Shown: piece after piece, positions 31,304 to 41,030 of the stretch
Layout: the number at the start of each line of letters is the position of its first letter
Position numbering within the stretch: the first letter of the stretch is position 1
Assembly: GCF_039535115.1 (NCBI RefSeq)
Contig: NZ_BAAAWO010000001.1
Coordinates: 992,001-1,056,000 of the forward strand
DNA from: Paeniglutamicibacter sulfureus
GTDB lineage: Bacteria > Actinomycetota > Actinomycetes > Actinomycetales > Micrococcaceae
Length of the DNA stretch: 64,000 nt
Direction of reading: 5' to 3'
Program-made: the position numbers and the translations under genes
Notes under the pieces: model-generated
Database searches by the model: none
Seen by the model: only the letters and a program-made list of their open reading frames with translations
What the model was told of the DNA's origin: nothing

Positions 31304-32057
31304 CAAACTCTCGGCCATCCTCATTGTGGTGCCTGTACGCAACGAGGAGGAATTGCTTGGCGCATGCCTCTTGCGTCTGCGCAAGGCCATGGACCGGTTG
31401 AACCGTGCCAGGCCCGAGCTCGAGCTCCGGCTGACGGTGGTCCTTGACCAATGCCGGGATTCGTCACCAGCGCTTGCGGCATCCTTTGCTGCCAACGACC
31501 CGCGTCTGTCGGTGCTCTCGGTGGGATGCGGGGTGGTAGGTGCCACCCGTGCCGCCGGAATAGATTTTGCCCTCGAATCCCTGGCAGCTGATACCCCGGC
31601 GCGTCATTCGCGCGAACGCATCTGGATTGCCTGCACGGATGCCGATACCCGGGTCCCGGTGCACTGGTTGACCCGCGCCGTGAAGCTGGCAGAGTCCGGG
31701 TCAGACGCTATCGCCGGCACCGTGGAGCCTGACAGTTCCGACATTGACCAGGCATTTTTTGCATTGTGGTCGCGAGACCATGACCGCGGAGAAGGCCATG
31801 GCCACATCCACGGGGCAAACCTGGGTTTCCGGGCCTCGGCCTATTGCGCGGTGGGCGGGTTTGATCCGGTTCCGGTGGCCGAGGACGTCCTGTTGGTTGA
31901 AAAGCTGCGCAAAAACGGGGCCAGGGTCACGGCCACCGGAAAAATCCACGCAATCACCTCCGGGCGAATGCAGGGAAGAGTGGGGTCCGGCTTCGCTGGA
32001 TATCTTCGAAACCTGGCGCAGCGCCACGTGGGGCATGCCGGAGAACACGGTTCCTGA
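31296..32057 (+). CDS. GT2-family glycosyltransferase
   Basis: GT-A glycosyltransferase of 253 residues. The N-terminal strand is ILIVVPVRNEEELLGACL, the metal/donor motif is WIACTDADTRVP (DxD-like), and GGFDPVPVAEDVLLVEKL holds the ED base motif. There are no membrane helices. ATG overlaps the end of the deacetylase/methyltransferase gene by 8 bases. It presumably supplies the glycosyl unit handled by that enzyme. Confidence 0.88.
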   Translation: MDDKLSAILIVVPVRNEEELLGACLLRLRKAMDRLNRARPELELRLTVVLDQCRDSSPALAASFAANDPRLSVLSVGCGVVGATRAAGIDFALESLAADTPARHSRERIWIACTDADTRVPVHWLTRAVKLAESGSDAIAGTVEPDSSDIDQAFFALWSRDHDRGEGHGHIHGANLGFRASAYCAVGGFDPVPVAEDVLLVEKLRKNGARVTATGKIHAITSGRMQGRVGSGFAGYLRNLAQRHVGHAGEHGS

Positions 32058-32190
32058 GGGAGCACCGCAATCCCCTTGCCACTTCGTGGTGATGCGCATA
32101 TGTTGGCCACAGGGGCCCATGATCCCGGCCTTCAGGGCATCCTCCCGCAGTTCCTTCAATTCGGCTCCGCACCGAGAAATGGGGAAGCAA

Positions 32191-32532
32191 ATGGTTGAAA
32201 ACCCGGGGAAACGTGCCGAACCGGACTCCGTGTCCGGGAAACCCATTCGTCATCGGCCAACCAAGAACGTCACGGCGACGACACGTGCAGGGGTTATCTG
32301 GACATTCACCATCGTCGCCATCGTGGTGCTGATCCTCCTGGTGATATTCATGATGCAGAACCAGACCCAGGCGACCGTCAACTTCCTCGGATTCCAGGGG
32401 CAGATGGCCCTCGGTGTGTCCATGTTGCTTGCGGCCGTGGGCGGGGCAGTCGTCGTGGCCATTGTCGCGGCGGTACGCATCATCCAGTTGCGAAGCCGCG
32501 CAAGTACCGCGGCCAAGCGCCGGGAAGCCTGA
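32191..32532 (+). CDS. LapA-domain membrane protein
   Basis: Protein of 113 residues with two helices: VIWTFTIVAIVVLILLVIFMM and GVSMLLAAVGGAVVVAIVAAV, with the LapA-type loop QNQTQATVNFLGFQGQM between them. ATG with GGGGA 5 nt upstream; another ATG lies four codons earlier. Role in envelope or surface assembly is unknown. Confidence 0.85.
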   Translation: MVENPGKRAEPDSVSGKPIRHRPTKNVTATTRAGVIWTFTIVAIVVLILLVIFMMQNQTQATVNFLGFQGQMALGVSMLLAAVGGAVVVAIVAAVRIIQLRSRASTAAKRREA

Positions 32533-32596
32533 CCAAAATCGCATCCGTTGTGGGCGACCGTATTTTCACATGTCAGCAGTCAGAGAGGATCCAACG

Positions 32597-33022
32597 ATGC
32601 ATGATCTCGAAAAACAAATGAAAACGATCCAGACCCAGCTCAAGCACTGGGCGGAGAAGGCAAAGCAGGAGTATCCCAGCCAGTTGGAGGCCTCCGTGCG
32701 CCACGCCGTGGACCGGATGGACCCGGCCGGGCTGGCCCGGGCATCCGAGGAGGTCGTGGCCACCGTGACCGGCAACCGCAAGACCGCCCGCCGTGCCCGG
32801 AAAGCCGTCGAAGAGTCCTTGCGCAAGGCCCAACGGAAGGCTGGCAGCAAGCACAACGGGCATGGTCGGCTATTGGCGGTCCTTGGCACCTTGGCAGTCA
32901 CCGGAATCCTCGTCGTGATCGTGCTACGCCGCGCCGCAGGACCCCACGACCGCAATCTGGGAGCAGTTAAGTTGCACGTCGACGACACGACGGAGGGCAT
33001 CGATCCCGATCTGGGGGAATAA
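32597..33022 (+). CDS. Hypothetical helical membrane-anchored protein (141 aa)
   Basis: Charged amphipathic N-terminal half, probably coiled (EKQMKTIQTQLKHWAEKAKQ), then a basic stretch and one membrane helix (LLAVLGTLAVTGILVVIVL, about 96-114), with an acidic tail. GAGAGGATCC precedes the ATG. No family recognised. Confidence 0.78.
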   Translation: MHDLEKQMKTIQTQLKHWAEKAKQEYPSQLEASVRHAVDRMDPAGLARASEEVVATVTGNRKTARRARKAVEESLRKAQRKAGSKHNGHGRLLAVLGTLAVTGILVVIVLRRAAGPHDRNLGAVKLHVDDTTEGIDPDLGE

Positions 33023-33048
33023 TCCCCGACTCGGCCGACCCTATCGAC

Positions 33049-33109
33049 AGAGCCCCGGTAGCACCCTTGCTCTCCCTTGGCGGGAGCGTTCAGGGGGTTC
33101 CGGGGCTCT
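33049..33109 (+). terminator. Stem-loop terminator before the ABC importer
   Basis: AGAGCCCCGG pairs with CCGGGGCTCT across a nested hairpin (GCTCTCCC with GGGAGC), followed by TCGCC. It closes the stress-gene run. Confidence 0.6.
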
Positions 33110-33288
33110 TCGCCGTCCCGGAAACCTGGAAGTATTCCGGCACCGTGTGCGAAAACATGGACTCTCCCCGCACGTGCACCTACCGTGAGATCCATTAGCG
33201 GCGGACACTTATGCGATCGATGTTTTTACAAAAGGCTTCAGACCGCACCCGTACCGCGCACTGGCCAATGACATTACGAGGAGAGATC

Positions 33289-34749
33289 ATGTCAGTTTCG
33301 GATTCACGTCAACCGGCTCTCCGGACGGAGAACTTCGGACACCTACGGCGAGTCGGAGCCGCAGCGATGGCGTTTGGCCTGGTTCTGACCGGGTGTGCCA
33401 CGGGGTCCCAGCCCGATGCCGCAGCTCCCAGTGAAAACCAGTTCACCGCAGACGCACCGCTGGAGAGCGAACTTAACATCATGGGCTATAACGCGGATGC
33501 GGATGAGGTGGCCCGCACCCGGGCGGACCTTGCAGAAGCGGCCATCGAGCCGGCCACCGTCAAGGCTGTTGAAGGTGAACTCGACGTCCAGCAGTTCCTC
33601 TCCGCCGTGGCAGCCGGGGATGCCCCTGATTAGATCTACGCAAATCGCGACCAGTTAGGCACTTTTGCCGCACGCAAGGCCATCATGCCCTTGGACCAGT
33701 GCGTCTCCGGCGAGTCAATTGCTATTGGTGATTTCCGCGCACCGGCCGTATCCCAGGTAACCTTCAACGGCCAGGTCTATGGCATCCCGGAATTCAACCA
33801 GGTCCAGATCCTGATGGCGAACCGGGAACTGCTCGAACAGGAGGGCCTTGCGACCGAGGACGTTGACGGCTCAAACTGGCAAGCGGTGACAGATGCGAAT
33901 AAGAAGCTGATGAAAAAGGAAGGATCCAAGCCCTCCGTCATTGGCTTTGACTCCAAGCTTCCCGAGTTCCTTCCCCTGTGGGCCAAGGCCAATGGTGCCG
34001 ACCTCATTTCCGCCGACGGGCGGACAGCACAGCTTGATGACCCCAAGGTCGTGCAGGCCCTGGAATTCGGAGTGGGGATCTATGCTGACCAGGGTGGATT
34101 CGGGTCGGTCAAGGCGTTCCGCGATTCGGCCGACTTCTTCGGGAAGGAAAACCAGTATGCAACCTCGGTGCTGGGGGCGATGCCCATGGAACAGTGGTAC
34201 GTGAACATTCTCAACGACGTATCCCCGGACGCCCCCATGGCTTTTGCTACGTTCAAGACCACCACTGGCCAACCGCTGAGCTTCGGCTCGGGTTCGGCAT
34301 GGGCCATCCCGGCAGCCGGTAAGAACCCGGAAGCCGCCTGCCGTTACATCAAGACCATTACGCAGACCGCTTCCTGGCTCGCGGCCGCCGAGGCGCGGGC
34401 GACGCAGCGCGAAAAAGACGGGAAGCCGTTCACCGGGCTCTTCACCGCCAACCAGAAGGCCGACGAGGAAATCAAGACCAAGTATGTTGATTCGTCCACA
34501 GACCTGGATTCCCCGTGGAAGGAGGCCGTTGCCGCTTCCTACGAGGCAAATGATGCCTCGTTCTCGTTGCCGGCGAGCCCGGCGGACGCGCAGTTCAAGC
34601 AAGCTTGGCTTGACGCGGTGAATCGGGTGCTCAATGGCGAGGCGACTCCCGCCGAATCGCTGGGCCGCGCACAGGAGGAAGCGCAACGTGCACTCGATGA
34701 GGCTTGGCAGACGCTGGAGAATGCCGGCTCTGCCGACAGCGAAGGCTAG
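33289..34749 (+). pseudogene. Carbohydrate ABC binding lipoprotein with in-frame amber stop
   Basis: Extracellular sugar-binding protein (SBP family 1). A lipoprotein signal ends in VLTGCA, then the mature domain. TAG at 33631-33633 interrupts it after SAVAAGDAPD; the same frame continues at once with IYANRDQLGTFAARK and stays open to 34749, about 372 more codons with normal coding character. A single substitution (for example TTG to TAG) explains it. The permeases downstream are intact. It may be a recent null allele, a read-through codon or a sequencing error. ATG with GAGGAGAG upstream. Confidence 0.85.
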
Positions 34750-34760
34750 GAGGTCCCATC

Positions 34761-35690
34761 GTGGCCACCGCCCGCACCTACACGTTGCGTTCGCGCAACA
34801 GACGGCAGACACGAAATGCCATGCTTTTCATTTCGCCGTGGATCCTGGGTTTCCTGGTTTTCACCCTGTGGCCGATCCTCTACAGCGGCTACCTATCGCT
34901 GACCGACTACGACGTGCTCAGCGACCCGAACTACATCGGCCTGGAGAACTACAGGGAGTTGGCGGAGGACCCCCGTGTTGTACTTTCACTGCGCAACACA
35001 CTCTTCTATACCGCGCTTTCCGTTCCCCTCCATGTGGGCATCTCGCTTATGCTGGCCATGCTGCTTATGCGGGCACAGCGCGCCACCGGCTTCTTCCGGA
35101 CCGCGTTCTACCTGCCGAACATGACGCCACCGGTCGCTGTCGGCATCCTATTGCTATTGCTCTTCAACGGGCATGACGGACTTGTCAACGCGGTGTTGGG
35201 GATTTTCGGGATCCCCGGGCCGGACTGGACCACCGACAGCACCTGGATCAAGCCCGGGCTGGTCTTGATGAGCCTGTGGACGCTGGGCGGGTCAACCATC
35301 ATCCTCCTGGCCGCCCTCAACAACGTGCCGCGCGACCTGTATGACGCGGCGCTCGTGGACGGCGCCGGAGCCTGGCGCCGGTTCATCACCGTCACTGTGC
35401 CGATGATCTCCGGGACGTTGTTCTTCTTGGTCATCGTCAACACCATTGCTGCCCTGCAGTCCTTTACCGAGGCCTACACCGCGTATTTCGGTGCCGGAAA
35501 CGGAACCTACAGCAACGATGCCGCGCTCTTTTACGTCATCTATCTTTTCCGGCAGGCTTTCGAATTCCTCAACATGGGCTTTGCCTCCGCCATGGCTTGG
35601 CTGTTGTTCGGCATCATCATGGTGATCACCGCCGTTCAGTACGTGGTGGGCCGCAAACTCGTTTTTTACGAAGGAGAAGACGGTGGCTAG
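34761..35690 (+). CDS. Carbohydrate ABC permease (MalF-type)
   Basis: Inner-membrane permease of 309 residues with about six helices and the EAA loop (AALVDGAGAWRRFITVTVPM). GTG has TAGGAGGT upstream. It starts 12 bp after the binding-protein stop and overlaps the next permease by 8 bp. No ATPase is encoded here, so it probably shares an MsiK-like ATPase, as is usual in actinobacteria. Confidence 0.93.
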   Translation: MATARTYTLRSRNRRQTRNAMLFISPWILGFLVFTLWPILYSGYLSLTDYDVLSDPNYIGLENYRELAEDPRVVLSLRNTLFYTALSVPLHVGISLMLAMLLMRAQRATGFFRTAFYLPNMTPPVAVGILLLLLFNGHDGLVNAVLGIFGIPGPDWTTDSTWIKPGLVLMSLWTLGGSTIILLAALNNVPRDLYDAALVDGAGAWRRFITVTVPMISGTLFFLVIVNTIAALQSFTEAYTAYFGAGNGTYSNDAALFYVIYLFRQAFEFLNMGFASAMAWLLFGIIMVITAVQYVVGRKLVFYEGEDGG

Positions 35691-36600
35691 CATCCCAACG
35701 TTGAAGCAAGTCCCGGACGCGCCCGTGGCACCGGTTCCCTCCGGCACACCGCCGCAGGCTGTCCGCGGCAGACGTCGGCTACGCGCACGGATACTACTGC
35801 TGACCACGATGGTTGCCGCGACGGCGGTGTTCGTCTATCCGCTGATTTGGCTGGTCTCGGCCTCATTCAAGCCGCAATCGGAGGTCTTCGACAACCGGCT
35901 GATACCCCGGTCCCCCACACTGCAAAACTACGTGGAAATCTGGAATGCCGCGCCGTTGGCACTTTGGATGGGCAACACGGTACTGGTCACCGTGCTTGCG
36001 GCCGTAGCCGTGACGCTGAGCAGTTCCATGGTTGCGTGGGGATTCGCGTACTACCGTTTCCGCGGACGCAACGCCCTCTTCTTTCTTGTGCTTGCCACCA
36101 TGATGCTTCCCGGTGCCGTGACCTTGATCCCGACCTTCCTGATATGGAACGCGCTGGGCCAGGTCGGCACGCTCACCCCGCTGTGGGCAGGGAACCTCTT
36201 CGGCTCCGCGTTCTACATCTTCTTGCTGCGGCAGTTCTTCCTGGGGCTTCCCCGTCAGATCTTCGAGGCTGCGCGCACCGACGGCGCCAACGACTGGCAG
36301 CTATTCCGCCATTTTGCCCTGCCCTTGTGCAAGCCGGCGCTGATCGTAACCCTGCTCTTTGAAGCCCAGGCGGCTTGGACCGACCTGATGCGGCCGTTGA
36401 TCTATCTGCGCGATTCCGATACGTTTACGGTCCCCCGCGGCCTCAAGGCCATGGTGGACCAGTTCGGTTTCGCCGGAAACTGGCATTGGGAACTCATTGT
36501 GACCGCCAGCGTCATCACCACGCTGCCGATGATCGTGCTGTTCTTTGTGGGTCAGCGCCACTTCATTGAAGGGGTGGCCACCACCGGGGTAAAAGGGTAG
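35683..36600 (+). CDS. Carbohydrate ABC permease (MalG-type)
   Basis: Second permease of 305 residues with six helices, from LLLTTMVAATAVFVYPLIW to MIVLFFVGQRHF, and the EAA loop (EAARTDGANDWQLFRHFALPL). The C-terminal VATTGVKG ending is typical of this subfamily. The GTG start overlaps the upstream permease. Confidence 0.93.
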   Translation: MASIPTLKQVPDAPVAPVPSGTPPQAVRGRRRLRARILLLTTMVAATAVFVYPLIWLVSASFKPQSEVFDNRLIPRSPTLQNYVEIWNAAPLALWMGNTVLVTVLAAVAVTLSSSMVAWGFAYYRFRGRNALFFLVLATMMLPGAVTLIPTFLIWNALGQVGTLTPLWAGNLFGSAFYIFLLRQFFLGLPRQIFEAARTDGANDWQLFRHFALPLCKPALIVTLLFEAQAAWTDLMRPLIYLRDSDTFTVPRGLKAMVDQFGFAGNWHWELIVTASVITTLPMIVLFFVGQRHFIEGVATTGVKG

Positions 36601-36619
36601 CCCGGTGACGGCTTGAGGA

Positions 36620-39046
36620 TCAAGCTTCCCAGACCACCTGGCCGGGGTCCTTATCCTCGCGCCAGCCGCGCCAGACCGGATGGCGCAGCCTACCGCCGCC
36701 GGTCGTCTCGCCATAGCGCACTTCGCCGACGAGCTTGGGCGACACCCATACCGCGTCATGGCTGTCGACGGGCGGAACGTCCTTGGCCGCCGGTGTCTTG
36801 CGCCGCAGCTTCTCCAGCTTGGTCCGGGCCGCTTCCAATTGGCGGTCGGTGAATCCGGTGCCCACCCGCCCGGCATAATGCAATTCGCCTCCCTTGGGAA
36901 CTGCCAGCAATAAGGATCCCACCGTGTCTGCGCGGTTTCCCTTCCCATGACGCCAACCAATGACCACGACTTCCTGGTGGCGCTCGTGTTTGACTTTCAT
37001 CCAGTCCCCCGAGCGCTTTCCGGGTCGGTACCGGCCATCGAGCCGCTTGGCCACGACTCCTTCCAATCCGAGTTCCGTGCTGGTTTCCAACGCCTCTTGC
37101 AGGGAACCGTCATGGGCCTCGGGGATGTGCACGTGCTTGCCCGTGCGTACCTGGGAGATCAACAACTTGCGCCGCTCGGCGTAGGACCGGTCCGTGAGGT
37201 CTTCCAGTTTCCCGGTCTTGGCGCTCGGCAAACGCAGGGCGTCGAACAGCATCAAGTGCACCGGCGCCGATTTGGCGCTCTTCCCACCGTTGCCGGAGTT
37301 GCGGCTTTGCAGCAACCCGAAACTGGGTCGGCCAGCTGCGTCAAGTGCAACTATTTCCCCGTCCAACACGGCCCCGTCCGGGGCCAGCCCCGCTATTTCC
37401 TGCAGTTCGGGGTAACGTCCCTCCAGGGCTTGGCCATTGCGGCTGCGCAGGGTCGCCGTGGATCCGTCAACCGTGGCCAGTGCGCGGTACCCGTCCCATT
37501 TCATTTCAAACGCCCACGCCCCGTCCGCATCGATGTCTTCCTCGGTTCCTGCCTGGGCGAGCATTGGCCCCGGCACGGAGGCGGACCGGGCATCGGGTAC
37601 ATCGTCGTGGGCTTCCGAATCGGGTGCGGGTGGTTTCTGCGACGTGGGCTGCTCCTTCATCAGCTGCAACAGCCAGTTCTTCGCATCCCCCATCCCCGGC
37701 GTGTTGATCAGCGCGTAGCGCCGCGGCACCCCTCCCAGTCCCCCGTCCGGGCGGCCATGAAGCACGGCAATCACTTCGGAGTCCTCCCGCCATTTCTCGA
37801 TCTCGCAGTCCCCGGAGTCCCAGAGCTTGACGGTCCCGGCGCCGTATTGCCCGCGCGGGATCTCGCCCTCGAACTCGGCGTAGTCAAGCGGGTGGTCCTC
37901 CGTCATGACAGCAAGCCGGTTCTTCTTGGGTTCCAGCGGCGGGCCCTTGGGCACGGCCCAGGAGACCAACACGCCAGAATGCTCAATCCTGAAATCCCAG
38001 TGCAAGGCCCGTGCGTGGTGTTCCTGGATGACAAACGTGGAGCTGCTTCCGGGTCCCGCCGGGTGGGGTGCGGGCGCCGGAACCGGCTCGGGGGTTTGGT
38101 CCGGGTCGCGCTTGGATCGGTATTCTGCAAGTCGGTCAGGGGTGGCCACGGGGATCTTGCCCAGCGCTGCGAGAGGATCGATGGAATCCTGCACACGCTC
38201 CAAGACCTCATGGAAGTCGAGTTGGGCCAGCCTGGGTTGACCGATCTCGTCCCAGGTCCGCGGTGCTGCCACGGTGGGATGTGTTCGGCCGCGCAGCGAG
38301 TATGGACAGATGGTGGTCTTGGCGACGCTGTTCTGGCTCCAGTCCAGCAACACCTTGCCTTCGCGCAGGGACTTCTTCATGTCGGCGACCACCAGGTCCG
38401 GGTGCTCGCGCTGCAATTGGGACGCCAGTTCCTTGGCCACCAGCGAGACTTGTTCGGAGGTGTGTTTCCCATCCAGTGCGGCATAGAGGTGGATGCCCTT
38501 GGACCCGGACGTCACCGGGTAGGCGACCAGATCCATGCCCTCGAGCAGTTCCCGGCACAGGAAGGCGACCTCGGCGCATTCGGCCAGTCCCGCGCCGGGC
38601 CCCGGATCCAGGTCCAACACCATCCGGTCCGGATTCATCGGCTTCAAGTGTTCGTCAAAGCGCCACTGCGGAACATGGACCTCGAGGGCAGCCAACTGCG
38701 CGAACCACGCCAGCACCGCGGGTTCGTTGACCATAGGGTAGGTGTTCACATGGTCCTTGTGGGTGATGTTGGCGCGCGGGGTCCATTCGGGGGCAGAGTC
38801 CTCCAGGTCCTTGCGGAAGAACACCTTGCCCGGCCTCTCCCCGGTCCCGACTCCGTCGACCCAGCGCTTGCGCGTTGCCGGCCGCCACGCCGCCTGCGGA
38901 ATCAAGACGGTGGCCACATCCGCGAAGTATTGCATGACTTCGCCCTTCGTGGTCCCGGTCTCCGGATAGAGCACCTTGTCCAGATTGCTGACCTTTAGCC
39001 GCCTGCCCGCCACCGAGACAGTCTGTTCCTTGGCACGCGTTGCCAT
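36620..39046 (-). CDS. ligD: ATP-dependent DNA ligase LigD (POL-PE-LIG)
   Basis: Non-homologous end-joining ligase of 808 residues. The N-terminal primase-polymerase (about 10-290) has MVLDLDPGPGAG with the paired Asp and TSGSKGIHLY. The phosphoesterase (about 345-470) has FVIQEHHARALHWDFRIEH. The C-terminal ligase has the adenylation lysine in FEMKWDGYRALA and EGVVAKRLDGRY. The domain order matches mycobacterial LigD. ATG with AAAGGAA upstream. Ku is not next to it. It is convergent with the ABC importer. Confidence 0.95.
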   Translation of the reverse strand: MATRAKEQTVSVAGRRLKVSNLDKVLYPETGTTKGEVMQYFADVATVLIPQAAWRPATRKRWVDGVGTGERPGKVFFRKDLEDSAPEWTPRANITHKDHVNTYPMVNEPAVLAWFAQLAALEVHVPQWRFDEHLKPMNPDRMVLDLDPGPGAGLAECAEVAFLCRELLEGMDLVAYPVTSGSKGIHLYAALDGKHTSEQVSLVAKELASQLQREHPDLVVADMKKSLREGKVLLDWSQNSVAKTTICPYSLRGRTHPTVAAPRTWDEIGQPRLAQLDFHEVLERVQDSIDPLAALGKIPVATPDRLAEYRSKRDPDQTPEPVPAPAPHPAGPGSSSTFVIQEHHARALHWDFRIEHSGVLVSWAVPKGPPLEPKKNRLAVMTEDHPLDYAEFEGEIPRGQYGAGTVKLWDSGDCEIEKWREDSEVIAVLHGRPDGGLGGVPRRYALINTPGMGDAKNWLLQLMKEQPTSQKPPAPDSEAHDDVPDARSASVPGPMLAQAGTEEDIDADGAWAFEMKWDGYRALATVDGSTATLRSRNGQALEGRYPELQEIAGLAPDGAVLDGEIVALDAAGRPSFGLLQSRNSGNGGKSAKSAPVHLMLFDALRLPSAKTGKLEDLTDRSYAERRKLLISQVRTGKHVHIPEAHDGSLQEALETSTELGLEGVVAKRLDGRYRPGKRSGDWMKVKHERHQEVVVIGWRHGKGNRADTVGSLLLAVPKGGELHYAGRVGTGFTDRQLEAARTKLEKLRRKTPAAKDVPPVDSHDAVWVSPKLVGEVRYGETTGGGRLRHPVWRGWREDKDPGQVVWEA

Positions 39047-39523
39047 GGGCAATTCCTTTCCCTTGCCTTCAACTGTGCCGTGACCCTGACCCGATGGCCA
39101 GCCTTTGTACCCCGGCAAAGCAAGTTTCCCCCTCGCGGCAAGCCATAGCCATTTGCCGGTCGACAGGGTGCAATTCCCTAGACATGGCCGCGCTGTGCTG
39201 CGTAGCGTTGAAACTGTTGAACACCGGTCGTACTCAGGCACCGCCAGGCCGGTCACCGAGGGTTGGTTCGTCTCTGGCCCAGCCACCCACCACATCAATC
39301 CGCCACCTTTCCGGGTCGCGGCGGCTTGTCCGGCAAGCTGCGGCGGCCTTGCGCGAACGAAGCATGAACTCCGCAAAGGTTGCCGGTGACTTGGTGAAGA
39401 TGCACAATCCGGTGGGTGCTTGAACCATTGATCCGCGCCGAGCCCTCGAAGGCAACAAAGGGGATACTCCCCCGTTGCCAGCCCCAATCACCAACACACG
39501 GAATCAAACACGTAGGAGGAACA
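39047..39523. other. Gap upstream of ligD
   Basis: About 475 bases between ligD and the divergent CBS gene. Open frames on both strands have no ribosome sites or recognisable content. No gene is called. Confidence 0.4.
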
Positions 39524-39940
39524 ATGGCAACCGCACGAGAAATCATGACAGGCTCGGCCGAATGCATCGGGGAAAACGAAACGCTGGAAGAAGCAGCACG
39601 CAAGATGCTTCAACTCGATGTCGGATCATTGCCGATTTGTGGGGAGGACAACCGGTTGAAGGGGATCATTTCCGACAGGGACATTGTCACCAAATGCGTG
39701 GCCCAGGGCGGAGACCCGCGCACTACCCGAGCCGGAGAACTCGGCGAGGGCAAGCCAGTGACCATCGGTGCCGACGACAGCATTGAGGAAGCCATCTCCA
39801 CCATGCAGTCCCACCAGGTCAGGAGACTTCCCGTTATCGACGGACATGAACTGGTCGGAATGCTCAGCCAAGCCGACATTGCCAAGAACTACCCCGAAGA
39901 CAGGGTCGGCGATCTCGTCAAGTTCATCTCGCTCGACTGA
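39524..39940 (+). CDS. CBS-domain pair protein
   Basis: Protein of 138 residues with two CBS domains: LQLDVGSLPICGEDNRLKGIISDRDIV and MQSHQVRRLPVIDGHELVGMLSQADIA, the adenine-nucleotide-binding fold. ATG with AGGAGG upstream. Such stand-alone CBS proteins sense energy or stress; the partner is unknown. Confidence 0.92.
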   Translation: MATAREIMTGSAECIGENETLEEAARKMLQLDVGSLPICGEDNRLKGIISDRDIVTKCVAQGGDPRTTRAGELGEGKPVTIGADDSIEEAISTMQSHQVRRLPVIDGHELVGMLSQADIAKNYPEDRVGDLVKFISLD

Positions 39941-40375
39941 GCGCCAGCCAAAATAGGCCGGCCCCACCAACATCCGTTGGGTTGCGCCCGCAGGATTTCC
40001 CTGCGGGCCGCGCGGTGTTTCGACCTGCTCAACGGCACGCCCCCCGGGGTATCGGGCGGCGTGCCGGCAACGCGGTCCGTCTCATCCGCGAATACTCCAG
40101 GGTTCCCTTGCGTGCTCCGTTCTTCATCAAGCCTGCGTCCCAACGCATGGACGCGGCAATGCTCTCGGTCCGGCGGCTAACGGCTCGGTGCCCGTGTTTG
40201 CACACGGGCACCGGACTCCACCCATGCCGTCGCGAGGGCAGGAATTGAGCGAAACAAACGCCGATGATTCAACGAACGATACGAAACTTTCGCGGTATTG
40301 CCTTCATCGGCACTTCTTTGTAACCTAAAAGTGGTTCAGCAGTGGGCCGTGGATCCTTCGAAAATGGAGCACTCC
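39941..40375. other. Gap before the GNAT gene
   Basis: About 435 bases. A hairpin of CCCGCAGG/CCTGCGGG near 39987-40007 may end the CBS transcript. No gene seen. Confidence 0.4.
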
Positions 40376-40507
40376 ATGAACCTGCCCGTTGGCATATCGC
40401 CGTGTGAACCCGCAGTACGATTCCTCCCCTCCAGTTCTCCGCATGGACCAGGCACGGGCGGGCACGCCCGCAGCCCCCTGACTGCAGAGCGCAGGTTGGC
40501 GCGATGA
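40376..40507 (+). CDS. Possible 43-aa upstream ORF
   Basis: ATG has GGAG 6 nt upstream, and the stop overlaps the GNAT start as ATGA. The peptide is unrecognised (MNLPVGISPCEPAVRFLPSS). The GNAT gene lacks a good ribosome site of its own, so this may serve as a coupling leader. Composition gives little support. Confidence 0.3.
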   Translation: MNLPVGISPCEPAVRFLPSSSPHGPGTGGHARSPLTAERRLAR

Positions 40508-40962
40508 GGGTCATTGAGAACAACCAGGAATTGCTCCGATACCAGCTCTATGAGTTGGGGGATTTGGCCGGCTTCGTCCAATACAGCATGCAAGGCGACG
40601 AACTTTGGCTGCACTACACCCAACTCAAGCGCCGGTACAAGTCGGCGGAAATCATCGAGGAGCTGCTGCTCCACGTGCTGGATGATGCACACCGCCGGCG
40701 CCTGGCGGTCATGCCGTTCTGCCCGGCCATGCGGCTCTTCATAGCCGATCATCCTCACTACCGGCGCATCGTTCCGGAGGCCTGGCAGGATCGTTTCCTT
40801 TCAGCGCAGACGGCCGCGCTCAGACCGATGGACAAGGTCCGCTACACCGGTTCCCCGAAACGGCGCAGCACCGCTGCCCATGCACGCGCGGCCACGCCGG
40901 TCGGCCTCGAGCCTTCATATACGGGCTCCCGGCAGGCACAACCACGCCTGAGCGGGACCTGA
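40504..40962 (+). CDS. GNAT-like acetyltransferase (short YidJ-type)
   Basis: The N-terminal 95 residues follow the compact GNAT pattern: strand, LWLHYTQLKRRYKSAEIIEELLLHVLDDA, then LAVMPFCPAMRLFIADHP. The usual acetyl-CoA loop (R/Q-x-x-G-x-G/A) reads KRRYKS here, so activity is doubtful. The C-terminus is a basic unstructured tail. It ends at a strong shared terminator. Confidence 0.65.
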   Translation: MRVIENNQELLRYQLYELGDLAGFVQYSMQGDELWLHYTQLKRRYKSAEIIEELLLHVLDDAHRRRLAVMPFCPAMRLFIADHPHYRRIVPEAWQDRFLSAQTAALRPMDKVRYTGSPKRRSTAAHARAATPVGLEPSYTGSRQAQPRLSGT

Positions 40963-40975
40963 GACCAAGTCCCGG

Positions 40976-41023
40976 CAAACAACGGCGGGTGCGGAAACCT
41001 TCTTCCGCGCCCGCCGTTGTTTG
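40976..41023. terminator. Bidirectional terminator between the GNAT and catalase genes
   Basis: Twenty-one-base arms (40976-40996 and 41003-41023) with a single mismatch and a 6-base loop. It lies between convergent genes with A/T-rich ends on both sides. Confidence 0.9.
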
Positions 41024-41030
41024 CCTCCGC

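Noticed and set aside
36947..38998. 683-codon open frame on + across ligD
   Set aside because: Antisense shadow of LigD. No ribosome site or recognisable domain.
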